From JAAYEL01 sp964344625 (lineage in GTDB: Bacteria > Bacillota > Clostridia > Tissierellales > Peptoniphilaceae), in NCBI GenBank assembly GCA_964344625.1, contig CAYFNZ010000001.1, positions 1-64,000 of the forward strand: a stretch of DNA of 64,000 nucleotides. The letters run 5' to 3'. Position 1 is the first letter of the stretch. Each line of letters starts with the position of its first letter. The translations under genes and the position numbers were made by a program. Positions 1 to 11,265 of the stretch are shown piece by piece. The notes beneath the pieces were generated by a model, which was not told the origin of the DNA, did not search any database, and was given only the letters and a program-made list of their open reading frames with translations.

Positions 1-60
1 AAAAAAAGATAGTGCAGCGAGGAATTCGCGTAGCGACACGCAGCTAACTATCTTTTTTTT
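1..60 (-). terminator. Rho-independent terminator of the pbuX-xpt operon
   Basis: Thirteen-base arms (1-13 and 47-59, AAAAAAAGATAGT against its complement) enclose a GC-richer loop region. The A-run becomes a T-run on either strand, so it can stop transcripts from both directions. It begins 8 bases past the xpt stop codon. Confidence 0.8.
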
Positions 61-67
61 GTTTTTT

Positions 68-637
68 CTATTCAAACACCACTTTACCGTCTTTAAATTC
101 TTTTATCTTGGCTTGGCTATATAAGTCTATTCCGGCTTTTCTAAAGCTTTCGCCCCCACCTTGGAAGGTCTTTTCTATTGCTATTCCCATGCCAATAACT
201 TCTGCACCTGCTTGGTCGCATAAGTCTTTTAAGGCAGCAAGGGCTTGGCCCTTAGCCAAAAAGTCATCAATTATTAAGACTTTATCATCTGAAGTTAGGT
301 AAGATTTTGATACCCTGATCTTATAGGTTTTGCCCTTTGTAAAAGAATGAACGTTAGACTCCCACATATCATCAACCAGGGTCTTTGATTCTATTTTTTT
401 TGCAAAAACCATTGGAACTCCTAAGGCTAAGGCTGTAGTTAAAGCCATGGCAATGCCTGATACTTCAAGGGTGAGAACCTTATTTATTCCTTTATCTTTA
501 AAGTGATTATAAAAGTCCCTACCCATCTCCAACATTAGGTCTGGATCTACTTGGTGGTTCAAAAAATTGTCCACTTTTAGGATATCGCCTGATAAAATTC
601 TTCCTTCTTTGATAATCTTGTCTTCTAATAACTTCAT
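68..637 (-). CDS. xpt: Xanthine phosphoribosyltransferase
   Basis: Converts xanthine plus PRPP to XMP in purine salvage, in the cytoplasm. The 189-residue length and N-terminal FLNHQVDP segment match Bacillus-type Xpt. The PRPP-binding loop VLIIDDFLAKGQ lies at residues 120-131, with the SGIA motif near 60-63. The start codon directly abuts the stop of pbuX (no spacer), so the two are translationally linked in one operon. Control is by the guanine riboswitch upstream of pbuX. Adenine phosphoribosyltransferase is an alternative family, but the N-terminal signature favours Xpt. Confidence 0.93.
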   Translation of the reverse strand: MKLLEDKIIKEGRILSGDILKVDNFLNHQVDPDLMLEMGRDFYNHFKDKGINKVLTLEVSGIAMALTTALALGVPMVFAKKIESKTLVDDMWESNVHSFTKGKTYKIRVSKSYLTSDDKVLIIDDFLAKGQALAALKDLCDQAGAEVIGMGIAIEKTFQGGGESFRKAGIDLYSQAKIKEFKDGKVVFE

Positions 638-1960
638 CTACTTTTCCTTTCTCTTATCAACTAAGACTAAATTCAATATTAAAGCAGCTAGGGTTCCTGT
701 AGAAATACCTGATGATAAAATCATTCTCAAGGCTTCTGGTAGGCCATTTAAGATTTCTGGCTTAACTGTTACACCTATTCCCAAGGCAAATGCTACAGAA
801 ATTATTAACAGCTCCCTATCTCCTAATTTTATAGATGCTAGGGTCTTAATACCTTGGGCAGCAACTAGACCAAACATGATTACTCCTACACCACCAAGAA
901 CAGGTTGAGGCATAACTGATATTAGGGCACTTAGCTTAGGGAAAACTCCTAGGATAGTTAAGATAATTCCAGCTAATACCATTACAGATCTTGAAGCAAC
1001 CTTAGTTAAGGTTATTAAACCAACGTTTTGTGAAAATGTAGTATTAGGTCCTGCACCAAAAAATCCAGCTATCATAGAGCCAGCCCCATCACATAGGACA
1101 CCAGCAGCCACCCTATCACTTGATAGCTTTGTATTTGAAGCTTCCCCTATTGCCATCATAATGCCTGTAGTACCAATTGTTGAAACCACAAAGGCTGGTA
1201 CAAATGATAAAGTAGAAGCAAGGTCAAATTTAAATCCATATCTTAAAATATTTGGTATTGCTATCCATTGGGCTTCTCTAACAGGGCTTAAATCAACCAT
1301 ATCAAGTCCTATACAAACTATGTAACCGAATACCATGCCTATAAATACTGCTGCACTTGACCAAATTCCTTTACCATAGTGATTTAAAAATAAGGTAAAT
1401 AACATTATTACAAATGCCACACCTAAATTTAGCATTGAGCCATATGTATCAGAGCCTACTCCACCTGCTGCCCAGTCAATACTTACTGGAAGTAGGGTTA
1501 TACCTATAAGGGATACAACAGTACCTGTTATTAGTGGTGGGAAAAACTTCATCAATGGTTTAATAAATCTTGATAAGATGATTTCTACCAAGGAAGCAGT
1601 TATGGTTGCAGAAACTATTCCAGCTATACCAAATTTAGCTCCTACACTTATAGATGGATTTACAAAAGTAAAGTCAGTTCCCATCATGGCTGGCACCCTT
1701 GAACCTATTGGTCCAAGCCCCTTAGATTGAAGGATCGTAGTAATTCCAGCGGCAAATATGGTAGCTGAAACCATTATAGCTGTAGTAGTTACATCAAAAT
1801 TTAAGGCATTACAAACTACTAGGGGCACTGCGATTATACCGGCAAAGGCAGCTAAAATATGTTGTAGGGCCAATATCAAGCTTACTCCAAAGCTCGGCCT
1901 TGCATCAATCCCATAAATTAACTCATCAGAGCTTTCTTTTTCTTGCAATTCTTTTTCCAT
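638..1960 (-). CDS. pbuX: Xanthine/purine permease (nucleobase:cation symporter-2 family)
   Basis: A predicted 440-residue polytopic membrane transporter of the xanthine/uracil permease family, likely importing xanthine or guanine for Xpt. About 12-14 hydrophobic segments are visible, with the family segment GAGPNTTFSQNVGLI in the middle of the protein. I start at the Met at 1960 because AGGAGG stands just upstream. A longer frame from 1984 would begin inside the T-tract of the riboswitch terminator, so it is rejected. It is the first gene of pbuX-xpt and lies directly downstream of a guanine riboswitch, which supports the purine substrate over uracil. Confidence 0.9.
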   Translation of the reverse strand: MEKELQEKESSDELIYGIDARPSFGVSLILALQHILAAFAGIIAVPLVVCNALNFDVTTTAIMVSATIFAAGITTILQSKGLGPIGSRVPAMMGTDFTFVNPSISVGAKFGIAGIVSATITASLVEIILSRFIKPLMKFFPPLITGTVVSLIGITLLPVSIDWAAGGVGSDTYGSMLNLGVAFVIMLFTLFLNHYGKGIWSSAAVFIGMVFGYIVCIGLDMVDLSPVREAQWIAIPNILRYGFKFDLASTLSFVPAFVVSTIGTTGIMMAIGEASNTKLSSDRVAAGVLCDGAGSMIAGFFGAGPNTTFSQNVGLITLTKVASRSVMVLAGIILTILGVFPKLSALISVMPQPVLGGVGVIMFGLVAAQGIKTLASIKLGDRELLIISVAFALGIGVTVKPEILNGLPEALRMILSSGISTGTLAALILNLVLVDKRKEK

Positions 1961-1981
1961 ATTTCCTCCTAATTTTGGATA

Positions 1982-2018
1982 CAAAAAAGACTTCTACTCA
2001 TTAGGAGCTAGAAATCTT
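1982..2018 (-). terminator. Riboswitch expression-platform terminator
   Basis: On the minus strand a 10-bp stem (2018-2009 with 1996-1987, one G-T wobble) is followed by six Ts. The TAGAAAT just after the aptamer P1 can pair with the ATTTCTA of the left arm, giving an antiterminator. Guanine binding would therefore promote termination. Confidence 0.85.
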
Positions 2019-2050
2019 TAGGAAAAAATAATAGCAAAATAAAATTTCTA

Positions 2051-2116
2051 ACCCATAGTCTATAATTTACGGTTATATGTAGAAACGCTCCACCATATTA
2101 GGAGCTTATACGAGTA
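2051..2116 (-). promoter_or_regulatory. Purine (guanine-type) riboswitch aptamer
   Basis: The minus strand reads ACTCGTATAA at the 5' end, GTTTCTAC in the middle, ACCGTAAAT and then GACTATGGGT at the 3' end. These are the conserved P1 strands, J1/2, J2/3 and loop elements of the xpt-type purine aptamer. P1 pairs seven bases (ACTCGTA with TATGGGT). The base corresponding to position 74 (in GACTATGGG) is C, the guanine/xanthine-sensing identity; adenine riboswitches carry U there. Confidence 0.93.
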
Positions 2117-2128
2117 AGTTTATTCTTT

Positions 2129-2152
2129 TATGTATCATAATGATGATACATA
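2129..2152. promoter_or_regulatory. Inverted repeat overlapping the pbuX-xpt transcription start
   Basis: Ten-base arms TATGTATCAT and ATGATACATA are separated by AATG. The repeat begins directly after the -10 box, so it covers the expected start site. It could be an operator for a repressor or a 5' hairpin of the leader; I do not recognise the regulator. Confidence 0.55.
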
Positions 2153-2181
2153 ACTATAGCATAGATTATTTAATAGTTCAA
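2153..2181 (-). promoter_or_regulatory. Sigma-A promoter of pbuX-xpt
   Basis: TTGAAC (-35, 2181-2176), a 17-base spacer and TATAGT (-10, 2158-2153) on the minus strand, placed upstream of the riboswitch. Confidence 0.75.
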
Positions 2182-2216
2182 ATATAAAAGGGACTAGATT
2201 TTTTCATCTAATCCCC
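2182..2216 (-). terminator. Terminator of the FMN reductase gene
   Basis: On the minus strand GGGATTAGAT pairs with ATCTAGTCCC and is followed by TTTTATATTT. It lies just past the stop of the reductase gene and ends right at the next promoter's -35. Confidence 0.8.
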
Positions 2217-2234
2217 AATTTTTTACAAATATTA

Positions 2235-2783
2235 TTATCTAGCGTTTCTTTCTAAATGGTCTATATATGAATCTAGTGCCATTTGTAAGAATTTTTTAGT
2301 TGATTCAACAAGGCTTCCATCTTTTTCAAATACCTTAGCTACATTTCCTATATATACTCCAGGATTTGCAAGTAAAGGCATACCCAAGCCAATTAATACT
2401 TGGTTTAAGTGGTTTGCTGAACCAAATCCACCCATGCCACCTGATGAAGCTGAAAATACAGCTGCTGGCTTATTTAACCATAAGTTTTTACCATAAGGTC
2501 TAGAAGCTATATCTATAGCATTTTTTAAAGCTCCTGGGAAAGACCTGTTGTATTCAGGAATTTGGAAGATAAATCCATCGTACTTCTTAATCTCATCTCT
2601 AAATGCCTTGTATTCTGCTGGTTCTTCAAAGTCATATTCTTCCCTATAGAATTGAAGATTATCATACTTGATGATTTTTGCTTCATATCCTTCTGGCATC
2701 ATTTCTATCAATTGATTAGCAATTCTCTTGTTAAATGATTTTTCTCTTAAAGATCCTACTAAAATACCTATTCTTTTTGTCAT
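2235..2783 (-). CDS. NAD(P)H-dependent FMN reductase (flavodoxin-like)
   Basis: A 182-residue flavodoxin-fold protein of the NADPH-dependent FMN reductase family. These enzymes use FMN to reduce quinones, azo compounds or chromate. The N-terminal GILVGSLREKSFNKRIA phosphate-binding segment (residues 6-22) and PEYNRSFPGALKNAID (about 96-111) are the family signatures. An SD (AGGAG) precedes the start. It stands alone, with its own terminator. The physiological substrate cannot be read from sequence. Confidence 0.85.
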   Translation of the reverse strand: MTKRIGILVGSLREKSFNKRIANQLIEMMPEGYEAKIIKYDNLQFYREEYDFEEPAEYKAFRDEIKKYDGFIFQIPEYNRSFPGALKNAIDIASRPYGKNLWLNKPAAVFSASSGGMGGFGSANHLNQVLIGLGMPLLANPGVYIGNVAKVFEKDGSLVESTKKFLQMALDSYIDHLERNAR

Positions 2784-2886
2784 ATTTATTTCTCCTTTTC
2801 AAATAAATTATTCATAATATCACAAATGATATTATACCCTCTTAAAATAAAATATAACTAATTAGAGATATTTTTATTCTTTAAAA

Positions 2887-2918
2887 CTTGAGGTGTTAAA
2901 TATATTTAACACCTTAAG
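2887..2918 (-). terminator. Terminator after the sigma-factor gene
   Basis: A 24-bp perfect palindrome (2891-2914, arms AGGTGTTAAATA) extends to 32 bp with a wobble. The tail on the minus strand is only TTTT, so its efficiency is uncertain. It closes the long gyrase/partner-switch gene run. Confidence 0.6.
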
Positions 2919-2922
2919 CCTT

Positions 2923-3762
2923 CTAAAGATTTTCTAATTCCTGCCTAAATTTCTTAAGAACCTTTTTTTCTATCCTTGAAACGGTCATTTGGCTGACCCC
3001 CAATTCCTCTGCTATGGCTATTTGGGTCATCTTGTCAAAATACCTGTAGACAAGGATTTTTTTCTCTACATCTTTTAATTTGTCCATGGTCTTTTTGATA
3101 AAGTCCATAACTTCTATGGATTCGTAATTTTTATCCTCTATACCTAGGAGGTCACCAAAACTTACATCCTTATCATCATTGCTAGTGTCTAGGGTCTTGT
3201 CCAAGGACTGTGGAGAATAGACTTGTGAAGCATCTAAAACCTCTATTACCTCTTCAGAAGATATATTTAAGTAGTCTGCTATATCATCAATACTAGGGTT
3301 TTTTTGCAATTCTTGAGAAAGTTCTATCTTCGCAGTATTTACTTTTTTAGATAATTCTTGAATCCTTCTCGGAACCTTAATTACCCAACTCTTATCCCTA
3401 AAATACCTTTTTATCTCACCAACTATGGTTGGAGTAGCGTAGGAAGAAAATTCAAATCCCTTGCTTACATCAAACCTATCAATGGCATAAATCAAACCCA
3501 ATGAGGCAACCTGAAATAAATCATCGTAGTCTATTCCCTTATTGACATACTTCTTTGCTAAAATTTCAGCTATATACATGTGGTGTTCTATCAGGGTATC
3601 CCTTATAGACTTTATTTCCCTTTTAAGCTTTTTTATCTCCTCGCTATTATCTTCAGGAGCCTCTAGCAATTCAGTTTCACGTGCCCTAAGTCCTTCGAAC
3701 TCGATAAAAAGATCATTGATTTCTTCACTTGTAAAAGTTCGATTTTGCTTTTTATCTTTCAT
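2923..3762 (-). CDS. SigB/SigF-type RNA polymerase sigma factor
   Basis: A 279-residue sigma-70 family factor of the SigB/SigF/SigG group. Region 2 contains DDLFQVASLGLIYAIDRFD and the SSYATPTIVGEIKRYFRD block. Region 3 is VPRRIQELSKKV, and the C-terminal region 4 HTH is MTQIAIAEELGVSQMTVSRIEKK. The block after region 2 resembles SigB more than sporulation SigF. The first 50 or so residues are a charged extension. It is the third gene of an RsbV-RsbW-sigma trio (8 bases after the anti-sigma stop), the usual layout for a partner-switch-controlled sigma factor. Its regulon is unknown; no sporulation genes are seen here. Confidence 0.85.
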   Translation of the reverse strand: MKDKKQNRTFTSEEINDLFIEFEGLRARETELLEAPEDNSEEIKKLKREIKSIRDTLIEHHMYIAEILAKKYVNKGIDYDDLFQVASLGLIYAIDRFDVSKGFEFSSYATPTIVGEIKRYFRDKSWVIKVPRRIQELSKKVNTAKIELSQELQKNPSIDDIADYLNISSEEVIEVLDASQVYSPQSLDKTLDTSNDDKDVSFGDLLGIEDKNYESIEVMDFIKKTMDKLKDVEKKILVYRYFDKMTQIAIAEELGVSQMTVSRIEKKVLKKFRQELENL

Positions 3763-3770
3763 AATCTGTC

Positions 3771-4118
3771 CTACTTATTCTTTATCACTATCACTTCATC
3801 TTCTGAAAATTCAATTTCATCCGCTAAAGTCATAAGAATTTGCCTTTTCATCTTCGCTTCTGCCTTTAGGTCATCTAGGTCATAAAAGGCCTTTTCTACT
3901 TTGACAATAAACTTGATTTTATCATCGTAAAGCTCATACTTGATTAAAATCTCATCATTTAAGGGGATTACATAAGTTACTATTTCTGAAATCAATACCT
4001 TCAAATCCTCTACATCATCTACATCAAAGCCAATCCTATTAGCTAAGGATGCTGTTGTAAGTCTGGTAGCTTGTAGAAATTGTGGATCACTTGGTATTTT
4101 TAATTCGACTTTATTCAT
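3771..4118 (-). CDS. Degenerate RsbW/SpoIIAB-like anti-sigma factor lacking ATP-binding motifs
   Basis: At 115 residues it is shorter than RsbW (about 160). Residues 8-47 follow RsbW closely (PSDPQFLQATRLTTASLANRIGF, then DLKVLISE), but the N-box SEACTNAV is SEIVTYVI here (residues 44-51), with Tyr49 replacing the Mg-ATP-binding Asn. The glycine-containing G1 and G2 boxes of GHKL kinases are absent. The fold may still bind the sigma factor, but kinase activity looks lost. It sits one base after the RsbV-like gene and 8 bases before the sigma gene. The reading frame is intact, so this looks like divergence rather than a recent pseudogene. Confidence 0.75.
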   Translation of the reverse strand: MNKVELKIPSDPQFLQATRLTTASLANRIGFDVDDVEDLKVLISEIVTYVIPLNDEILIKYELYDDKIKFIVKVEKAFYDLDDLKAEAKMKRQILMTLADEIEFSEDEVIVIKNK

Positions 4119-4119
4119 C

Positions 4120-4425
4120 TTATTCTCCTATTTCAAACAGGCTATCTAACTCTGTTATATAAAAAAGCTTTTTAATATTTTTCTTAGCATTTACAATGCT
4201 TAGCTTTCTATTTTTTTCCTTAACTTCCTTAAAAACTGTGATGATAGCACCTAGGCCTGTAGAATCTATATAGTCTAATTTTACTAGGTCAAATACAAGG
4301 TCCTTATCAAGGTCTTTATAAGCCTTTAATACCTGATCTTGAAATTCCTTTACAGTATTAATATCTAAGTCTCCTTCTAGGAAAACTGTCAACTTATCTT
4401 CATTTTTGTAGTCTAAATTAAACAT
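4120..4425 (-). CDS. STAS-domain anti-sigma factor antagonist (RsbV/SpoIIAA-like)
   Basis: A 101-residue STAS protein. In partner switching the unphosphorylated form binds the anti-sigma factor and releases sigma. The phospho-acceptor motif DYIDSTGLG is intact, with Ser55 as the expected site. I start at 4425 because GGAGC precedes it; a frame from 4449 would add eight residues with no SD. The SD overlaps the stop codon of gyrA, so translation is probably coupled to gyrA. The intact Ser contrasts with the motif-less partner downstream. Confidence 0.85.
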   Translation of the reverse strand: MFNLDYKNEDKLTVFLEGDLDINTVKEFQDQVLKAYKDLDKDLVFDLVKLDYIDSTGLGAIITVFKEVKEKNRKLSIVNAKKNIKKLFYITELDSLFEIGE

Positions 4426-4432
4426 AATGCTC

Positions 4433-6886
4433 CTATTCCATTTCTTCAATATATTTACAAGCAGCTACTATCCTATCTTCGTCACTTCTAACTTCCTTAA
4501 GTTTAACACCTTGGGTTGCCCTTCCTTGTGTAGAAATATCTCTTACAGCAAGTCTAATAACATCACCCTTGGCTGAAACAAGCATTATCTCATCATCCAT
4601 ATTAACAACATGGGCTGAAACTACTTGGCCAGTCTTCTTGGTAATCTTATAGGTCCTTACCCCCTTGCCACCTCTGGATTGTGACTTATAGTTGGTCATC
4701 AAGGTCTTTTTACCATAGCCAAGCTCTGAAACTATAAGTAGGTATTTATTATCTTCTACCAAGCTTACAGAAACCACATGGTCACCCTTATTTAAGGTAA
4801 TTCCCTTAACTCCCCTAGCTGTCCTTCCCAAAGGCCTCAAATCATCAAGTGGGAACATGATGGATTGACCTTGTTCTGTAACAAGCATTACTTGAGAATC
4901 CTTGCCTGTGTATTTTGCCCCTATAAGTTCATCATCTTCTACTAGGGTAATGGCTCTGATTCCACTGCTTCTAATATTACTAAAGTTATCAGCTGTAATC
5001 TTTTTAATCAAGCCGTTTTTTGTAACAAATACTACATCTAATTCTTCTAACTTCACATTAGGATCATCAGTCTTTATCGGGAAGACCGCTTGGACTTTTT
5101 CGCCCTTTTCAAGTTGAAGGATATTTATGATAGCTTGGCCCTTAGCCTGTCTCTTGCCTTCTTGAATTTCATATGCCTTCTTGCTATATACCCTTCCTTG
5201 ATTTGTAAAGAATAAGATGGTGTCATGGGTTGATGTGATAAATAGGTCTTCTACAAAGTCATCTTCCTTAGTAGTTAGGCCTATAACCCCTCTACCGCCC
5301 CTATTTTGTACCTTGTAGGTATCGGCTGGTAGCCTCTTGATATAGCCTTGTCTGGTCAATGTTATAAGAACATCTTCTTCATCTATCAAGTCTTCTATCT
5401 CGATTTCACCAATATCAGGTCTAATCTTAGACCTTCTTGGGTCGGCATATTTTTCTTTTAGCTCATTAAGTTCTTCTTTAATTAGGTTCATTAAGACATT
5501 TTCATCGCTTAAGATTAACTTACACTTAGCTATAAACTTCAAAAGCTCTTGATATTCATTTTCAAGTTTTTCAATATTTAGGCCAGATAGTCTCTTTAAT
5601 TGCATATCAAGGATTGCTTGACCTTGAATATCTGTCAAGCCATACCTCTTGGTAAATTCTACCTTAATTTCAGCATCGTCATAGTGGGACCTAATAATCT
5701 TGATTATCTCATCGATATTATCATAGGCAATTTTTAAGCCTTCTATAATGTGGGCCCTAGCCTCTGCCTTATCTAGGTCAAATTGAGTTCTTCTGGTAAT
5801 TACTTCTTTTTGATGGTCTATATAATGGTGGATTAATTCCTTTAGGGTAAGTACCTTAGGTTCACCATTGACAAGGGCTAGGTTTATGATACCGAAGGTA
5901 GTTTGCATAGGAGTTAGCTTGTATAGTTGGTTTAAGATGACATTTGGATTGGCATCCCTTCTAAGCTCTATAACTATCCTTATCCCCTTCATATTAGATT
6001 CATCTCTAATATCTGAAATACCTTCTATCTTCTTTTCTTTAACGAGGTCTGCTATTTTAATAATCAAGCTAGATTTATTTACTTGATAAGGAATTTCCTT
6101 AACCACAATCCTAAACCTATTCTTAACTTCTTCTATCTCTGCAACAGCCCTCATCCTAATCTTGCCCCTACCGGTTGTATAGGCATTGATTATTTCGCTC
6201 TTTCCTATGATATCTGCCCCTGTAGGAAAGTCAGGTCCCTTAATGTGTTCCATAAGGCCTGAAACGCTAATTTCAGGATTCTCCATATAGGCTATACAGC
6301 CATCTATAACTTCTCCCAAGTTATGTGGAGCCATATTGGTAGCCATACCTACAGCTATACCTGCAGACCCATTTACTAGAAGATTTGGAAATCTTGATGG
6401 TAGTACTACCGGTTCTAATTCTTCTTCATCAAAGTTTGGCTGAAAATCTACAGTATTCTTATTTATATCCCTAAGCATTTCCTGAGCTAGCTTAGTCATC
6501 CTAACTTCAGTGTAACGCATAGCAGCCGCCCCGTCTCCATCTATGGAGCCGAAGTTACCTTGACCGTCAGCAAGTAGGTATCTCGTATTAAAATCTTGAG
6601 CAAGTCTTACTACTGCATCGTAAATGGCTGTATCACCATGAGGGTGAAAACGACCCATTACATCCCCTACAAGCCTTGCTGACTTTCTGTGGCCCTTGTC
6701 TGGTGTAAGCCCTAAAAGCTGCATACCATAAAGGATTCTACGGTGAACTGGCTTTAAGCCATCCCTTACATCTGGCAATGCCCTTGATACTATTACGGAC
6801 ATCGAATAATCCAGATAAGCTGACTTCATCTTTTTTTCTATATCTGTTGATATTATGTTGGAATGATCAAATCTATTTTCTGTCAT
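4433..6886 (-). CDS. gyrA: DNA gyrase subunit A
   Basis: The cleavage-reunion subunit of gyrase, 817 residues. SRALPDVRDGLKPVHRR is at 34-50, and the catalytic Tyr is residue 125 in AAMRYTEVRM. The quinolone-determining segment is HPHGDTAIYD (81-90), with Thr86 and Asp90 at the E. coli Ser83/Asp87 positions. The C-terminal beta-pinwheel carries the GyrA box QSRGGKGV, which supports a supercoiling gyrase rather than topoisomerase IV ParC. It follows gyrB by 8 bases, in the origin-proximal cluster dnaA-dnaN-S4-recF-gyrB-gyrA. Confidence 0.97.
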   Translation of the reverse strand: MTENRFDHSNIISTDIEKKMKSAYLDYSMSVIVSRALPDVRDGLKPVHRRILYGMQLLGLTPDKGHRKSARLVGDVMGRFHPHGDTAIYDAVVRLAQDFNTRYLLADGQGNFGSIDGDGAAAMRYTEVRMTKLAQEMLRDINKNTVDFQPNFDEEELEPVVLPSRFPNLLVNGSAGIAVGMATNMAPHNLGEVIDGCIAYMENPEISVSGLMEHIKGPDFPTGADIIGKSEIINAYTTGRGKIRMRAVAEIEEVKNRFRIVVKEIPYQVNKSSLIIKIADLVKEKKIEGISDIRDESNMKGIRIVIELRRDANPNVILNQLYKLTPMQTTFGIINLALVNGEPKVLTLKELIHHYIDHQKEVITRRTQFDLDKAEARAHIIEGLKIAYDNIDEIIKIIRSHYDDAEIKVEFTKRYGLTDIQGQAILDMQLKRLSGLNIEKLENEYQELLKFIAKCKLILSDENVLMNLIKEELNELKEKYADPRRSKIRPDIGEIEIEDLIDEEDVLITLTRQGYIKRLPADTYKVQNRGGRGVIGLTTKEDDFVEDLFITSTHDTILFFTNQGRVYSKKAYEIQEGKRQAKGQAIINILQLEKGEKVQAVFPIKTDDPNVKLEELDVVFVTKNGLIKKITADNFSNIRSSGIRAITLVEDDELIGAKYTGKDSQVMLVTEQGQSIMFPLDDLRPLGRTARGVKGITLNKGDHVVSVSLVEDNKYLLIVSELGYGKKTLMTNYKSQSRGGKGVRTYKITKKTGQVVSAHVVNMDDEIMLVSAKGDVIRLAVRDISTQGRATQGVKLKEVRSDEDRIVAACKYIEEME

Positions 6887-6894
6887 ATTGTCTC

Positions 6895-9940
<3,046 letters not shown>

Positions 9941-10165
9941 TTAGATGCCCTCTACTTCTATTATATATTGATCAAAAATAACCTTGTCGCCAGGCCTAAT
10001 TTTTTTACCTCTTTGCAGGCACACTTGTCCATTTAATTGGACCTGGCCTTCTTGGATCAATTCTTTAGCAAGCCCGCCTGAATCTATGATTCCAGAAAGC
10101 TTTAGCAAAGAATCCAACTTAATATATTCTCCTTCTATTTGTACAAGTACTTTTTCCATTTTCAT
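9941..10165 (-). CDS. yaaA: S4-domain RNA-binding protein YaaA
   Basis: A 74-residue S4-domain protein. The core GIIDSGGLAKELIQEGQVQLNGQ is the S4 RNA-binding fold, and RGKKIRPGDKV follows. Small S4 proteins of this kind stand between dnaN and recF in many Gram-positives; proposed roles concern RNA or ribosome binding. ATG at 10165 has AGGAG five bases upstream. A second Met two codons later is a less likely alternative. Confidence 0.88.
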   Translation of the reverse strand: MKMEKVLVQIEGEYIKLDSLLKLSGIIDSGGLAKELIQEGQVQLNGQVCLQRGKKIRPGDKVIFDQYIIEVEGI

Positions 10166-10173
10166 ATTAACTC

Positions 10174-11265
10174 CTATGAAGACATCCTTACAGGAAGCAC
10201 TAGATATAGGTAATTTAACTCATCTGACTTAGGGTGGATTATCATTGGATTTAGAGATTCATTTAAGTAAATAACTATCTCATCATCTGAAATCGCCTTT
10301 AAGCCTTCAAAAACATACCTAGTATTAAATGAAATCACCAAATCATCCCCCATTTGCTGACAATTAATATTTTCATTTAATTCACCATAATCTGAACTTG
10401 ATTGGATATTGATATTTCCATTTTCTATGGTGAACTTTGATAGGCTTATAGTGCCACCCTTAGCTAGAAGCATGGCCCTATCAAGGCAGTTTAATAAGTC
10501 ATCCCTATTAACTAGAAGCTTTGTCTTATTATTGTCACTTACGATTTTTTCATAATCTATATATTTTTTATCTATAACCCTGGTATACATCTTTGTATTT
10601 TCATTAGAAAATATCACATGGCCCTTAACTATAGTTATGTCTACCATGCCTTCATCTATAATCTTTGACAATTCATTAAGAGCCCTCTTAGGTACTATGG
10701 TATCCCTTGCAGGTCCCTTGTAGTTGAACCTTTTAATAGCCATCCTATAACCATCAAGGCCAACAAACTCAAGTTTTTCTTCCTTTTGACTAAAAAGAAC
10801 CCCTGTCAAGGCAAGCCAAGTTTCATCATTAGATGTAGCAAAAATAGTTTCCTTGATAGCTTCTTTTAAATCCTTGGCATCTATAGACATGGTAACTTCC
10901 TCTACTGGGTCTGGAAGTGAAGGATAGTCCATGGCATCTTGGCCCTTTAAGTCAAATCTTGAGTTTTGGCAAGTAATTGTTATAGATTCATGGTCACCAT
11001 TAAATTCTATTATATCTTCAGGCATCTTTCTTACTATATTACCGATGATTTCTGAATTAAGGACCACAGAGCCTTCTTCATAGACTTGACATTTGACCCT
11101 GGTGTTTACTGAAAGCTCAAGGTCAGTTGAAGAAAGTATTAATTCACCTTCTTGGGCTTCAAAAACAATCCCTTCCAAAATCTGTATAGCAGACTTATTT
11201 GATATCGCCCTTTGGGCAATACTTATATATTTTGACAATTCTGATTTCAATATTGCGAACTTCAT
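10174..11265 (-). CDS. dnaN: DNA polymerase III beta sliding clamp
   Basis: A 363-residue ring-forming processivity clamp. It has the three-domain clamp layout, beginning MKFAILKSELSKYISIAQRAIS and ending LVLPVRMSS, with the hydrophobic C-terminal LPVR cleft residues that bind client proteins. It follows dnaA after a 157-base spacer that carries DnaA boxes and DnaA-trio repeats (described separately). The SD GGAG is upstream of the ATG at 11265. Confidence 0.97.
   Translation of the reverse strand: MKFAILKSELSKYISIAQRAISNKSAIQILEGIVFEAQEGELILSSTDLELSVNTRVKCQVYEEGSVVLNSEIIGNIVRKMPEDIIEFNGDHESITITCQNSRFDLKGQDAMDYPSLPDPVEEVTMSIDAKDLKEAIKETIFATSNDETWLALTGVLFSQKEEKLEFVGLDGYRMAIKRFNYKGPARDTIVPKRALNELSKIIDEGMVDITIVKGHVIFSNENTKMYTRVIDKKYIDYEKIVSDNNKTKLLVNRDDLLNCLDRAMLLAKGGTISLSKFTIENGNINIQSSSDYGELNENINCQQMGDDLVISFNTRYVFEGLKAISDDEIVIYLNESLNPMIIHPKSDELNYLYLVLPVRMSS

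Noticed and set aside
3673..3688. AGTTTCACGTGCCCTA, a half-match to canonical parS in the sigma-factor gene
   Set aside because: Only the left half and core match; the right arm is wrong and it lies in coding sequence. Likely chance.
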